From Mycobacterium sp. 1554424.7 (GTDB taxonomy: Bacteria; Actinomycetota; Actinomycetes; Mycobacteriales; Mycobacteriaceae): a DNA stretch of 64,000 nt. The translations under genes were made by a program, and so were the position numbers. The stretch lies in assembly GCF_001665295.1 (NCBI RefSeq), contig NZ_LZSE01000097.1, positions 62,001 through 126,000 on the forward strand. The letters are read 5' to 3'. A model generated the notes under the pieces. That model was given only the letters and a program-made list of their open reading frames with translations. It searched no databases and had not been told where the DNA came from. Shown here in pieces: positions 1-9,442 of the stretch (positions are counted from its first letter, which is position 1; each line of letters opens with the position of its first letter).

Positions 1-2
1 CC

Positions 3-149
3 GCGCTGGTCGGCAGCCACGAGGAGGTCGCGAACCTGATCTCCGAATACCACTCGCTGGGCTTCGACGAATTCATACTCTCGGGCTACCCCCACCTGGA
101 GGAGGCGTACTGGTTCGCCGAAGGCGTCCTGCCGCTGCTGTCCCAGTAG
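3..149 (+). CDS. ssuD: Alkanesulfonate monooxygenase SsuD-like, C-terminal end (partial)
   Basis: The window opens inside this gene; only the last 48 residues are visible. The tail contains LVGSHEEVA followed by [16 protein letters not shown], the characteristic C-terminal signature of SsuD-type FMNH2-dependent luciferase-like monooxygenases, which release sulfite from alkanesulfonates. The reading frame is open from base 3 to a TAG stop. It is followed on the same strand by three more luciferase-like monooxygenases, which supports an organosulfur-use locus. The identity as SsuD rather than a close LLM relative rests on a short stretch, so it is likely but not certain. Confidence 0.7.
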   Translation, partial: ALVGSHEEVANLISEYHSLGFDEFILSGYPHLEEAYWFAEGVLPLLSQ

Positions 150-430
150 GGGGTTGCGATCGCGATGATTTCAGCGGATCCGCCATCCGCCGGACGGCCG
201 CGGCGCGGCTCGGAGCTGGGCGTTGAGCGGGCGGGAAATCCACGAGTTCCGGAGCCGTGAGGCCCGAACGGGGTCGTCAGCCGCCTGGAGAACATGACCC
301 GGCGGAATCCACCGCATCGTCGAGCGGTTATTCCAGCCGTCGGTGCGATCCGGGAGTGGCCGCCATGGCGGAGTCGGCTTCGCCGAATCCAGTCGGCAAA
401 GTGGTGATATCCGTGAGGAAGGCAGGTCGT

Positions 431-1600
431 GTGATGCCTGGTTTGTCGAGCCCCGTTCACCTGGCCGTGGCGCTGGACGGCGCCGGGTGGCACCCCGGCG
501 CATGGCGCGAACCCGACGCCCGACCGGGCGAGCTGTTCGACGCCGCCTACTGGGCCGATCTGGTCGCCGAGGCCGAGCGCGGATCCCTGGACTTCGTGAC
601 CATCGAGGATTCCCTGGCGATCCAATCCGATGACCCCTTCGAGCCCGACGACCGAACCGACCGCGTTCGCGGCCGGCTGGACGCGGTGCTCATCGCGGCA
701 CGGATCGCGCCCCGCACCCAGCACATCGGTCTGGTGCCGACGGCGGTCGTCACCCACACCGAGCCATTCCACCTGTCAAAGTCGATCGCCACTCTTGACT
801 ACGTCAGCACCGGCCGGGCCGGCGTCCGGGTCCAGGTCTCGGCGCGGGCCGACGTGGCAGCGCACTTCGGGCGCCGCGAGCTGCCCGCCGAGATCGCCCA
901 CCACTTCGCCGAGGCGGCGGATTACGTTGAGGTGCTGCGTCGTTTGTGGGACAGCTGGGAGGACGACGCCGAGATCCGCGATGTAAGCACCGGACGCTTC
1001 ATCGACCGGCAGAAGCTGCACTACATCGACTTCGAGGGGCGTTGGTTCTCCGTCAAAGGGCCTTCGATCACACCCCGCCCGCCCCAGGGCCAACCGATCG
1101 TCGCGGCCCTGGGCCACGGCGGAGCGTCCTACGACCTGATCGCCGGCAGCGCCGACGTCGGCTTCGTCACGCCGCACGACGCCACGCAGGCGGCCGGGAT
1201 CGCCGAAGACATCTCCACACGACAACGGGCCATCGGTCGACGTGGTGACTGGGTGCACGTCTTCGCCGATCTGGTCGTCTTCGCCGATCACAGCGCGGAG
1301 GCGGCACGGGCGCGACGGCGTCGGCTCGACGAGGTTGCCGGCGCCGAATACCGCAGCGACGCAAAGGTGTTCGCGGGGACGCCGCAGGAGCTCGCCGACG
1401 TGCTGGGGGAGTGGCACGCCGCCGGGCTCTCGGGATTTCGTCTGCGCCCCGCCGCGCTGCCGCACGACCTTGTTCAGATCACCGACGGCCTGGTGCCCGA
1501 GTTGCGCCGACGGGGCCTGTTTCGCACGGCCTACGAGGCAAACACGCTGCGGGGGTTACTCGGGTTGGGCCGCCCCGCCAACCGCTACGCCGTCGCCTGA
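431..1600 (+). CDS. LLM-class flavin-dependent monooxygenase
   Basis: A protein of about 389 residues of the bacterial luciferase-like (TIM-barrel, FMN/F420) family. The opening LAVALDGAGWHPGAW and the segment AYWADLVAEAERGSLDFVTIEDSLA match the N-terminal barrel strands of NtaA/SsuD-type monooxygenases. The C-terminal part keeps the usual VFAGTPQELADVLGEWHAAGLSGFRLRP substrate-lid/selection helix. A GAGGAAGG ribosome-binding site at 415-422 favours GTG 431, or ATG 434 directly after it. An open frame reaches back to 257 but has no good start signal. It lies 18 bp before another LLM gene, so the two are probably co-transcribed. The substrate cannot be read from sequence; organosulfur compounds are plausible from the neighbours. 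Confidence 0.85.
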   Translation: MMPGLSSPVHLAVALDGAGWHPGAWREPDARPGELFDAAYWADLVAEAERGSLDFVTIEDSLAIQSDDPFEPDDRTDRVRGRLDAVLIAARIAPRTQHIGLVPTAVVTHTEPFHLSKSIATLDYVSTGRAGVRVQVSARADVAAHFGRRELPAEIAHHFAEAADYVEVLRRLWDSWEDDAEIRDVSTGRFIDRQKLHYIDFEGRWFSVKGPSITPRPPQGQPIVAALGHGGASYDLIAGSADVGFVTPHDATQAAGIAEDISTRQRAIGRRGDWVHVFADLVVFADHSAEAARARRRRLDEVAGAEYRSDAKVFAGTPQELADVLGEWHAAGLSGFRLRPAALPHDLVQITDGLVPELRRRGLFRTAYEANTLRGLLGLGRPANRYAVA

Positions 1601-1618
1601 CGCACTCGAGGAACACCA

Positions 1619-3001
1619 ATGACCAAGCCGATCAAGCAAATTCACCTGGCCGCGCACTTCCCGGGGGTGAACAACACCACGGTGTGGAGCGACCCGGCGG
1701 CCGGCAGCCACATCGAGTTCGGTTCGTTTGCGCAATTCGCCCAGACGGCCGAGCGCGGCAAATTCGACTTCCTGTTCCTCGCCGAGGGGCTGCGGTTGCG
1801 TGAGCAGAACGGCCAGATCTACGACCTCGACGTCGTCGGGCGGCCCGACACCTTCACGGTGTTGGCCGCGCTGGCGGCGGTCACCGACCGGATCGGCCTG
1901 ACCGGCACGATCAATTCCACATTCAACGAGCCCTACGAGGTGGCCCGGCAGTTCGCGTCCTTGGACCACCTCTCCGGTGGCCGCGCGGCGTGGAACGTCG
2001 TGACTTCGTGGGATGCGTTCACCGGCGAGAACTTTCGGCGCGGCGGCTTCCTGGCCGAAGAACAGCGCTACGAGCGGGCCAAAACGTTCCTGCACACCTC
2101 CCAGGAACTGTTCGACTCGTGGCGGGGCGACGAAGTCGTGGCCGACAAGGCGACCGGCGTCTTCCTGTCCGATCCGAACGCCGGCGCGTTCACGCACAGG
2201 GACGCGCATTTCGACATCCACGGCCGGTTCAACGTGCCGCGAAGCCCGCAGGGACGGCCGGTGATCTTCCAGGCCGGCGACTCCGACGAGGGACGCGACT
2301 TCGCCGCCAGCGCCGCCGACGCGATCTTCTCCCGACACAGCACCCTGGGCGCCGGGCAGGCGTTCTACGCCGACGTCAAGGGCCGGCTCGCCCGCTACGG
2401 GCGCGGGCGCGACGAACTGCTGATCCTGCCGGCCGCGACCTTCGTGATCGGTGACACCGACGCGGAGGCCGAGGAGATCGCCCACCAGGTACGGCTCGCC
2501 CAGGTGTCGCCGCAGACCGCGATCAAGTTCCTCGAGCAGTTGTGGAACCGAGACCTCTCCGACCATGACCCGGACGGGCCGCTGCCGAGCGTGGATCCCG
2601 TCGTGGGGGAGAACACCATCTCGCGCGGCCGGGCCAGCGTGCGCATGTTCCGGGACCCCGTCGCGATTGCGAACGACTGGCGGGCCAAGGCCGAGGCGGA
2701 GCACCTGACCACTCGGGAACTCATCGTCGAGGTGACCGGACGGCAATCCTTCGTCGGATCCCCGCGGACCGTCGCCGCGGCCATCAACGACCTGGTTCAG
2801 GCCGACGCCAGCGACGGATTCATCCTGGTCCCGCACATCACGCCCGGCGGCCTCGATCCATTCGTCGACCAGGTGGTGCCGCTGCTGCAGGAACGGGGAG
2901 TGTTCCGAGCCGACTACCAGGGCACTACGCTGCGCGACCATCTCGGGCTCGCGCCGCTGCCGGTACCGCGGCGCGCCGCGTCGCGCGGCGTGGCCTCGTA
3001 G
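1619..3001 (+). CDS. NtaA/SnaA/DszA-family FMN-dependent monooxygenase
   Basis: A 460-residue luciferase-like monooxygenase of the nitrilotriacetate/dibenzothiophene-sulfone monooxygenase subfamily. The N-terminus KQIHLAAHFPGVNNTTVW, the AERGKFDFLFLAEGLRLRE strand-helix and the SGGRAAWNVVTSWDAF motif are hallmarks of this branch, and the length matches (about 440-460). These enzymes use FMNH2 from a separate flavin reductase to oxidise C-S or C-N bonds; no reductase gene is visible nearby. The gene follows the previous LLM gene by 18 bp and precedes a third by 6 bp, so the three probably form one operon. Substrate unknown. Confidence 0.9.
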   Translation: MTKPIKQIHLAAHFPGVNNTTVWSDPAAGSHIEFGSFAQFAQTAERGKFDFLFLAEGLRLREQNGQIYDLDVVGRPDTFTVLAALAAVTDRIGLTGTINSTFNEPYEVARQFASLDHLSGGRAAWNVVTSWDAFTGENFRRGGFLAEEQRYERAKTFLHTSQELFDSWRGDEVVADKATGVFLSDPNAGAFTHRDAHFDIHGRFNVPRSPQGRPVIFQAGDSDEGRDFAASAADAIFSRHSTLGAGQAFYADVKGRLARYGRGRDELLILPAATFVIGDTDAEAEEIAHQVRLAQVSPQTAIKFLEQLWNRDLSDHDPDGPLPSVDPVVGENTISRGRASVRMFRDPVAIANDWRAKAEAEHLTTRELIVEVTGRQSFVGSPRTVAAAINDLVQADASDGFILVPHITPGGLDPFVDQVVPLLQERGVFRADYQGTTLRDHLGLAPLPVPRRAASRGVAS

Positions 3002-3007
3002 GTCACC

Positions 3008-4144
3008 ATGACGACTCCTCTGGCGGTGCTCGACCTGGTCCCGATCTCGTCGGGATCGACTGCGGCGCAAGCTTTACGCAACAGCATCGAACTCGCGCAG
3101 CACGCGGAGGCCCTAGGCTACGCCCGGTATTGGTTCGCCGAACATCATCTCAACCCCGGCGTTGCCGGTACCTCACCCGCGGTGCTGTTGGCGCTCACCG
3201 CCGCCGAGACCTCGACGATCCGCCTCGGTTCCGGTGCGGTGCAAATGGGGCACCGCACGGCGCTGGCGACCGTGGAGGAGTTCGGTCTGCTGGACGCGTT
3301 GTATCCCGGCCGATTCGACCTCGGCTTGGGGCGCTCCGGCGGTAAACCGCGCGAGCCGGTGCCCGCGGCGCCGGCCGCTCCGGCACCGCGGGAATTGATG
3401 GATGGACGCACGCCCAACGGACTGCTGATCCCGGCGCAGTTCGATCCCACCCCAGTGTTCAAATCGCCCCGCCTGGCGTTGCACAAAGCCTTGCTGCAAC
3501 TGCCGGGGGCCCAGTCACAGAACTACACCGAGCAGGTCGACGACGTCCTCGCGCTGATCGCCGACACCTACCGCTCGGACGACGGGGAGGAGGCCCACGT
3601 CGTGCCCGGCGGGGGCGCCGCCCTGCAGGTCTGGATCCTCGGCAGCAGCGCCGGGGAGAGCGCCGCCGTCGCCGGCCACCGGGGTCTGCGGTTCGCCGCC
3701 AACTACCATGTCGCGCCCGCGGCGGTCCTCGAGGCCGCCGACGCGTACCGGGCCGCGTTCAGATCATCGGCCGAGCTCGACAGGCCCTATGTCGCGGTGT
3801 CGGCGGACGTCGTCGTCGCCGAAGACGAGGCCACCGCAAGGGAACTCGCCACGGGTTACGGCCTGTGGGTGCGTAGCATCCGCACCGCCGAGGGCGCGAT
3901 CCCCTTCCCCACGCCGGACGAGGCGCGCGCCCACACCTGGACCGCGGCCGACCGCGAACTGGTCGCGGATCGGGTGGACAGCCAGTTCGTCGGTTCCGCC
4001 GTTCAGGTCGCCGACCAATTGGAGCGGTTGCGCGACGCCATCGAGGCCGACGAGCTGATCGTCACAACCATCACCCACGACCACAAAGACCGGCTCCGCT
4101 CCTATGAGCTGCTCGCCGACGAGTGGGCCGCCCGAGGCGCCTAG
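3008..4144 (+). CDS. LLM-class flavin-dependent oxidoreductase (MsnO8-like)
   Basis: A 378-residue luciferase-like oxidoreductase of the MsnO8-type subgroup. The start [26 protein letters not shown] and the [25 protein letters not shown] segment are typical of it. A low-complexity stretch rich in Ala/Pro (about residues 117-130) interrupts the barrel. The C-terminus has the usual [16 protein letters not shown] motif. It starts 6 bp after the DszA-like gene and closes the run of LLM genes. Its TAG stop lies in a CTAG that also supplies the stop of the opposing acyl-CoA dehydrogenase. Substrate unknown. Confidence 0.85.
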   Translation: MTTPLAVLDLVPISSGSTAAQALRNSIELAQHAEALGYARYWFAEHHLNPGVAGTSPAVLLALTAAETSTIRLGSGAVQMGHRTALATVEEFGLLDALYPGRFDLGLGRSGGKPREPVPAAPAAPAPRELMDGRTPNGLLIPAQFDPTPVFKSPRLALHKALLQLPGAQSQNYTEQVDDVLALIADTYRSDDGEEAHVVPGGGAALQVWILGSSAGESAAVAGHRGLRFAANYHVAPAAVLEAADAYRAAFRSSAELDRPYVAVSADVVVAEDEATARELATGYGLWVRSIRTAEGAIPFPTPDEARAHTWTAADRELVADRVDSQFVGSAVQVADQLERLRDAIEADELIVTTITHDHKDRLRSYELLADEWAARGA

Positions 4145-5352
4145 CGAATCTGCAGCCCGGTCAGCGCGCGCGAAATGACCAGTCGCTGAATCTCGCTCGT
4201 CCCCTCGAAGATCGTGAAGATCTTCGCGTCGCGGTGCATCCGTTCGACGGGGTAGTCGCGGGTGTAGCCGTTGCCGCCCAGGATCTGGATGGCCTCGTCG
4301 GTGACATAGACCGCGGTCTCGCTGGCCACCAGCTTGGCCATCGAGCCCTCCGCCGAATCGAAGCTCTGGTTGTTGCGCGCCATCCAGCCGGCCCGCCACA
4401 CCAGCATCCGCGCCGCGTCGATGCGGCTCTTCATATCCGCCAGCTTGAACGCGATCGCCTGGAACTCGCCGATCTTGTGCCCGAATTGCTCGCGCTGGCA
4501 GGCGTATTCGAGTGCGTATTCGTACGCGGCCCGGGCCACCCCGACGGCCATCGCGCCGACCGTGGGCCGGGTGCGCTCGAAGGTCTTCATCGCGGCCTGA
4601 CCGCGCGACGAGGCGCCGGACTTGACCCGGGCGATGCGCTCCTCGAACTTCTCTCGCCCGCCGAGGATCGTGTCCTCGGGCAGCCGGACATTGTCCAGCA
4701 CCACTTCGGCCGTGTGCGACGCACGGATCCCGTGCTTCTTGAATTTCTGGCCCTGCGTGAGGCCGTGGGTGTCCGGCGGGATGACGAAGGTGGCCTGACC
4801 CCGGGTGCCCAGCTCGGGGTAGACCGAGGCCACCACGATGTGCACGTTGGCGATGCCGCCGTTGGTCGCCCAGGTCTTGGTGCCGTTGAGGACCCATTCG
4901 CCGGCGGCCTCGTCGTAGCGCGCGCGGGTGCGGATGGCGCCGACGTCGGATCCCGCGTCGGGCTCCGAGGAACAGAACGCGCCGAGCTTGGGTTCGTCGG
5001 GCGTACCGAACATCTCGGGAAGCCAGCGGCCCAGCTGTTCGGGAGTTCCGTTGCCCGCCAACGCCGCCGCGGCCAGACCGGTGCCCAGGATGGACAGGGC
5101 GATGCCTGCGTCACCCCAGAACATCTCCTCGAACGTGGTGAGAAAGCCCAGCCCCGTCGGTTCGGCCGCCTGCTGCGCGAAGAAGTCCGGGGAGTACAGC
5201 CCGACCTTGGCGGCCTCCTGGATGACGGGCCACGGGGTTTCCTCCCGCTCGTCCCATTCCGACGCGGCGGGCCGGATCACCTCTGCCGCAAACTTGTGCA
5301 CCCAATCGCGCACCTCGATCACGTCGTCGCTCAATTGCAGTGAGAATGTCAC
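4141..5352 (-). CDS. Acyl-CoA dehydrogenase (FadE-like)
   Basis: A flavoprotein of about 403 residues that oxidises acyl-CoA to enoyl-CoA. The sequence has the complete ACAD fold: FAD/substrate segment [32 protein letters not shown], the [17 protein letters not shown] helix, and near the end IFEGTSEIQ, where the Glu (about residue 383) is the expected catalytic base. GTG 5352 is chosen as start because AGGAG stands 8 bases upstream and the protein then begins [17 protein letters not shown], the normal family N-terminus. The start overlaps the stop of the upstream TetR gene (GTGA), suggesting translational coupling and control by that repressor. Chain-length preference cannot be read. Confidence 0.92.
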   Translation of the reverse strand: MTFSLQLSDDVIEVRDWVHKFAAEVIRPAASEWDEREETPWPVIQEAAKVGLYSPDFFAQQAAEPTGLGFLTTFEEMFWGDAGIALSILGTGLAAAALAGNGTPEQLGRWLPEMFGTPDEPKLGAFCSSEPDAGSDVGAIRTRARYDEAAGEWVLNGTKTWATNGGIANVHIVVASVYPELGTRGQATFVIPPDTHGLTQGQKFKKHGIRASHTAEVVLDNVRLPEDTILGGREKFEERIARVKSGASSRGQAAMKTFERTRPTVGAMAVGVARAAYEYALEYACQREQFGHKIGEFQAIAFKLADMKSRIDAARMLVWRAGWMARNNQSFDSAEGSMAKLVASETAVYVTDEAIQILGGNGYTRDYPVERMHRDAKIFTIFEGTSEIQRLVISRALTGLQIR

Positions 5353-5984
5353 GGATTTGCTCCTGAAATAGTTTGGTGGTTCTTGGGCTTGCGACATTGC
5401 TTGAGGACACTGAGCGTCTGGTCCACCCACGCCTCGATGTAGCGGTCTTCGGCGATGTTGCCGGGCAGGCGCCCGGTCAGCGACTGCAGCGTCGCCGCGT
5501 AGGACAACGACCCGATCGCCACGGCCGCGGTGGCCGCGGGATCGGGTATCTCGGTGCGGCCCGAACGATTCAACGCTTCGAGTTCGTCGGTGAAGCGCTG
5601 ATACGCGTTATCGGTGATGACCTGCCAGGTCTTCTCGTCCAGGTCGCCGAGCTCATCCGGTTCGCGCAGCATGACCTTGAGCAGATCCTCACCCTGTTTG
5701 AGGTTGTTCCAGATCAGCTGGCCGGCGGTGCGCACCGCCTGCTCGACGCTGGCGGGCTCGCCGGCGTCGTACTGCTCCCGGGCGGCCACGATGCTGTCGA
5801 TGCGGTGCGCAACCGCGGCCTCCAAGAGCTCCCGCTTGGAGCCGAAATGCTTGTAGAGCGCGCCCGAGCCCGGCGCCAGGCCGGATGCCCGCTGGATGTC
5901 GGCAACCGAGGTCGCCGCGTAACCCTTGTCGGCAAAGAGCCGCAGCGCCTCGCCCAGCAGCCGGTCACGCCCCGAAGGTTGCAT
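5349..5984 (-). CDS. TetR-family transcriptional regulator
   Basis: A regulator of about 211 residues. The N-terminal HTH reads [53 protein letters not shown], a standard TetR domain; the rest is an all-helical ligand/dimer domain. ATG 5984 is preferred because the alternative GTG at 6002 lies inside a near-perfect palindrome (5986-6007) that looks like its operator. The gene is translationally coupled to the acyl-CoA dehydrogenase downstream, so it most likely senses an acyl-CoA or related ligand and represses both. The ligand is inference. Confidence 0.9.
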   Translation of the reverse strand: MQPSGRDRLLGEALRLFADKGYAATSVADIQRASGLAPGSGALYKHFGSKRELLEAAVAHRIDSIVAAREQYDAGEPASVEQAVRTAGQLIWNNLKQGEDLLKVMLREPDELGDLDEKTWQVITDNAYQRFTDELEALNRSGRTEIPDPAATAAVAIGSLSYAATLQSLTGRLPGNIAEDRYIEAWVDQTLSVLKQCRKPKNHQTISGANP

Positions 5985-5985
5985 A

Positions 5986-6007
5986 GGTGAGAGAGTACTC
6001 ACTCACC
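5986..6007. promoter_or_regulatory. Palindromic operator in front of tetR/acyl-CoA dehydrogenase
   Basis: GGTGAGAGAGTACTCACTC and its last three bases form a 22-bp inverted repeat around the central GTAC, with a single symmetric mismatch pair. It ends 1 bp before the ATG of the TetR gene, where an autorepressor would bind. The regulator identity is inferred from position only. Confidence 0.6.
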
Positions 6008-6319
6008 GCGGCCGCGGCCAGACGAATGTTGCGAACTTCACACACAGCTCGGTGAAGCGCTGGTAGGCCCGCCGACCGCTCGGCAAGGGCCGATGGAGAC
6101 CGGCCGCGGTGGGCGATGCGAAGACGTCGCGAAGATTTGGGTTCGATATGCGCCCGGTCCGTCAGGTTGCCCGCGTCCCGACGGCCCAATTACCTTTCAC
6201 CACAGGGGCCGGGAAAATTTGCATCCCAGTGCCGTCGCTGCGAGTCGCGTAAATGGCTAGGCCCCAACGCGTTGCGTGGGCGCCCGTGCCAATGAGCGCG
6301 GGACGCCGGGCATCACCTG
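6008..6319. other. Intergenic region, no gene recognised
   Basis: 312 bp between the divergent TetR and SulP genes. The short frames here have arginine-rich, uneven composition and no family resemblance. It presumably carries the promoter of the SulP gene, but no clear -35/-10 pair could be picked out. Confidence 0.5.
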
Positions 6320-7918
6320 ATGAGAAAGCGAGCAATGCAACACGTCGAAGTACCACGCACGCAAGCGGCCGATCGCCGGCCGGTTTCACGAAACGACCGG
6401 CTGCGCTCCATGATTCGCAGCGACCTGCCGGCGTCGCTGGTCGTTTTCCTGGTCGCGCTCCCCCTGTCGCTCGGGATCGCCATCGCGTCGAACGCTCCCG
6501 TACTCGCCGGACTGATCGCGGCGATCGTAGGAGGGATCATCGCTGGGTGCATCGGGGGATCGCCCCTGCAGGTGAGCGGCCCAGCGGCCGGTCTCACCGT
6601 CATCGTCGCCGACTTGGTGTCCGACTTCGGTTGGGGCGTAGCATGTTTGATCACTGTCGCTGCCGGCGTTCTGCAGGTCCTGCTGGGCATGAGCCGGGTA
6701 GCTCGGTCAGCCCTCGCGGTATCACCCGTCGTCGTGCATGCCATGCTGGCCGGAATCGGAATCACCATCGCACTTCAACAACTCCACGTCTTGTTAGGTG
6801 GGAAGTCCAAAAGCTCTGCTTGGCAAAGCATTATCGGCCTTCCGGACCAAGTCCTCGGCGCGCACAGGCCCGCCACCGTCCTGGGCGTGCTGGTGATCCT
6901 CATTCTGATCGCATGGCGGTGGGCTCCCGCCAAAGTCGCCCGGATACCCGGCGCGCTCGTCGCCATTGTTGTCGTGACGATCATTTCGCTGGTCTTCCCG
7001 GTCGAGGTGCCACGGATCGAACTAGACGGATCCGTTGTGGATGCCCTGCAGCTGCCGGAGCTACCCGACGGCGGTTGGGGCGCCGTCGCGGTGGGGGTGC
7101 TGACGGTCGCGCTCGTCACCAGCGTTCAGAGTCTGCTAACCGCAGTGTCGATCGACAGAATGCACAACGGACCGCGCACCGACTTCGATCGCGAGCTGAT
7201 CGGACAGGGCGCCGCGAACATCGTGTCGGGCGCGATCGGTGGCCTGCCGGTCAGCGGTGTCATTGTGCGCAGCTCGGCTAATGTCAACGCGGGCGCGAAA
7301 TCCCGGGCCTCGTCGATCATGCACGGCGTGTGGATCCTGTTGTTCACCGTTCCCTTTGCGGAGCTGGTCGAGCGGATTCCGACGGCGGCGCTGGCCGGCC
7401 TGCTGATTGTCGTTGGAATTCAGCTGCTCAAGCCGGCCCACATCGAGACCGCGCGTCGCACCGGCGATCTCGCCGTGTATATCGTCACCGCGTTCGCGGT
7501 GGTCTTCCTAAATCTCCTGCACGGCGTGCTGATCGGTCTCGCGGTGGCCGTCGCGCTGACCGGATGGCGGGTGATACGGGCCAAGGTCGATGCCCAGCGC
7601 GTGGGTGACGAATGGACGATCGACGTCGGGGGAACGTGCACCTTCCTTTCGCTGCCTAGGCTGACCCGCGTGCTGGCGTCCGTTCCCGAAGGCGCGACGG
7701 TGACCGTCAACGTCGTCGCCAACTACCTCGATCACGCCGCGCACCAGGCGATTAGCGACTGGCTGCGACACCATCGACACACCGGCGGCACGGTGCGGGT
7801 CCAGGGCATGAGCGAGCCGGACGGAGCCGGCCGGTCCGGCACGTCCGCGGACGTCGAACGCGGCGGTGTCCAGCTGACCTTGGTCCACACCGAGACGGCA
7901 ACCCCCGAGGAGAGGTGA
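6320..7918 (+). CDS. SulP-family inorganic anion transporter
   Basis: A 532-residue membrane transporter. The N-terminal half has LVVFLVALPLSLGIAIASNAPVLAGLIAAIVGGIIAG followed by GGSPLQVSGPAAGLTVIV, the conserved SulP transmembrane 1-3 region, and more hydrophobic helices run to about residue 410. The C-terminal cytoplasmic part (FLSLPRLTRVLASVPEGATVTVNVV onward) looks like a short STAS-type domain. The family carries sulfate, bicarbonate or other anions; with sulfonate-type monooxygenases upstream, sulfate is attractive but unproven. The start is uncertain: ATG 6320 and ATG 6335 are both possible and neither has a strong ribosome-binding site. Confidence 0.88.
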   Translation: MRKRAMQHVEVPRTQAADRRPVSRNDRLRSMIRSDLPASLVVFLVALPLSLGIAIASNAPVLAGLIAAIVGGIIAGCIGGSPLQVSGPAAGLTVIVADLVSDFGWGVACLITVAAGVLQVLLGMSRVARSALAVSPVVVHAMLAGIGITIALQQLHVLLGGKSKSSAWQSIIGLPDQVLGAHRPATVLGVLVILILIAWRWAPAKVARIPGALVAIVVVTIISLVFPVEVPRIELDGSVVDALQLPELPDGGWGAVAVGVLTVALVTSVQSLLTAVSIDRMHNGPRTDFDRELIGQGAANIVSGAIGGLPVSGVIVRSSANVNAGAKSRASSIMHGVWILLFTVPFAELVERIPTAALAGLLIVVGIQLLKPAHIETARRTGDLAVYIVTAFAVVFLNLLHGVLIGLAVAVALTGWRVIRAKVDAQRVGDEWTIDVGGTCTFLSLPRLTRVLASVPEGATVTVNVVANYLDHAAHQAISDWLRHHRHTGGTVRVQGMSEPDGAGRSGTSADVERGGVQLTLVHTETATPEER

Positions 7919-8067
7919 CCGCCGCACCGCCGCCCGTAGCCCCGCGCGTGTGAACCGCTAACCTCGAACATCGCGCCTATATCCTGTGCTCGTTGGCCAC
8001 GCCGGGGGCGCAGACGGAAGGCAAGATGTCACGAGAACTTCGGCCGCGGCCGCGGACGGTATGAGCA

Positions 8068-9438
8068 ATGGCGACCGATAGGCCCCTGTCTCACCATCTC
8101 CGGCTGCCGATGAAGGTGCTGTCGTTGCGCACCATCCTCGTCGTCTCCGCGCTGTCGGTGATCACCCTTGTCGTCCTGTTGGGCGCCTGGGTGTGGATCG
8201 GCGTCACCAACGATCAGTACAGCCAGCTTGACCGCCGGCTGGATTCGGTGAGCAGTTTGGGTGACATCAACACGCTGATCAACAACGGGCAGCTGCCCAA
8301 CGCCGATCGGCCCACGCCGGACGGCAACCTGGTGCGCACCGCGCGCGTCGGGGGTGTCACCGTGTCCGTCCCCGGCAATATCGTTCTGCCGCAGCTCCCG
8401 AACGGATACGCCAACACCACCATCGGCGGCGTGCAGTACCGCGTGCGCACCTTCAGCGCCGGACCCGCCTCGATCGCGCTCGCCGCCCCGCTGGCCGAAG
8501 CCCAACACCGGATCAACGAACTTCACCTGCGCGTGTTGCTGATCTGCGGGAGTGTCATCGGGGGCACGATCCTGGTCGGGTGGGTGATCTCGTTGATCAT
8601 GGTCAATCCGTTCCTGTTGCTGGCGCAGCAGGCCCGAGCCATCAACGCCCAATCCAGCCCCGACGAAGTCCAGGTTCGCGGCGTGCGTGAGGCCGTGGAG
8701 ATCGCCGAGGCGGTCGAAGGCATGCTGGCTCGCATCGGCAACGAGCAGCAGCGCACCAGGGCGGCGCTCGAGTCGGCCCGCGACTTCGCCGCGGTCGCGT
8801 CGCACGAGCTGCGCACCCCGCTGACCGCGATGCGCACCAACCTGGAAGTGTTGTCCACCTTGGAGATTCCCCGTGAGCAGCGTCAGGAGGTCATCGGCGA
8901 CGTGATCCGCACGCAGAGCCGGATCGAAGCGACGCTGACGGCGCTGGAACGGCTGGCGCAGGGCCAGCTGACCACCGTCGACGATTTTGTCCCCTTCGAC
9001 ATCACCGAGCTTCTCGACCGTGCCGCGCACGACGCGCTTCGCGTCTATCCCGACGTGCAGGTGTCGCTCGTGCCGTCGCCCACGGTGCTGATGGTGGGGC
9101 TGCCCACCGGGCTGCGGCTGGTCATCGACAATGCGATCGCCAACGCCGTCAAGCACGGCGGCGCCACCGAAATCCGGCTCTACGTAACCAGTTCCGGTGA
9201 GGGCGTGGAAATCGCGATCGACGACAACGGGACCGGGGTGCCCGAGGCCGAACGCACCGAGGTCTTCGAACGCTTCTCGCGCGGGTCGACCGCATCGCGT
9301 TCCGGGTCGGGGCTGGGACTGGCCCTCGTCGCGCAGCAGGCCGAATTGCACGGCGGGACCGCGTCCCTGCACTCCAGCCCTTTGGGCGGCACGCGCCTTC
9401 TGCTCCGGCTGGCCGGTGACGGGCGCGGGCCGGCGTGA
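8068..9438 (+). CDS. PrrB-like sensor histidine kinase (orphan)
   Basis: A 456-residue membrane histidine kinase. Order: short cytoplasmic tail; TM1 (about 22-45, LVVSALSVITLVVLLGAWVW); extracytoplasmic sensor (46-152); TM2 (153-180); HAMP; HisKA with phospho-acceptor His246 in FAAVASHELRTPLTAMRTNLE; HATPase with NAIANAVKHGG, DDNGTGVPE and SGSGLGLALVAQQ. The sensor-to-kinase sequence closely resembles M. tuberculosis PrrB as I remember it, including the SRSGSGLGLALVAQQ tail and the QYRVRTFS-type sensor end. No response regulator adjoins it: upstream is SulP, downstream a VOC gene 4 bp away. It is therefore either a second PrrB-like kinase acting on a distant partner or a diverged paralogue. 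Confidence 0.9.
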   Translation: MATDRPLSHHLRLPMKVLSLRTILVVSALSVITLVVLLGAWVWIGVTNDQYSQLDRRLDSVSSLGDINTLINNGQLPNADRPTPDGNLVRTARVGGVTVSVPGNIVLPQLPNGYANTTIGGVQYRVRTFSAGPASIALAAPLAEAQHRINELHLRVLLICGSVIGGTILVGWVISLIMVNPFLLLAQQARAINAQSSPDEVQVRGVREAVEIAEAVEGMLARIGNEQQRTRAALESARDFAAVASHELRTPLTAMRTNLEVLSTLEIPREQRQEVIGDVIRTQSRIEATLTALERLAQGQLTTVDDFVPFDITELLDRAAHDALRVYPDVQVSLVPSPTVLMVGLPTGLRLVIDNAIANAVKHGGATEIRLYVTSSGEGVEIAIDDNGTGVPEAERTEVFERFSRGSTASRSGSGLGLALVAQQAELHGGTASLHSSPLGGTRLLLRLAGDGRGPA

Positions 9439-9442
9439 CGCG

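Noticed and set aside
1556-3070. 504-codon open frame antisense to the DszA-like gene
   Set aside because: Composition-driven shadow; the plus-strand gene has unmistakable luciferase-like family motifs.
5965-6189. 74-codon frame upstream of the TetR gene
   Set aside because: No ribosome-binding site, overlaps the proposed operator, and no family match.
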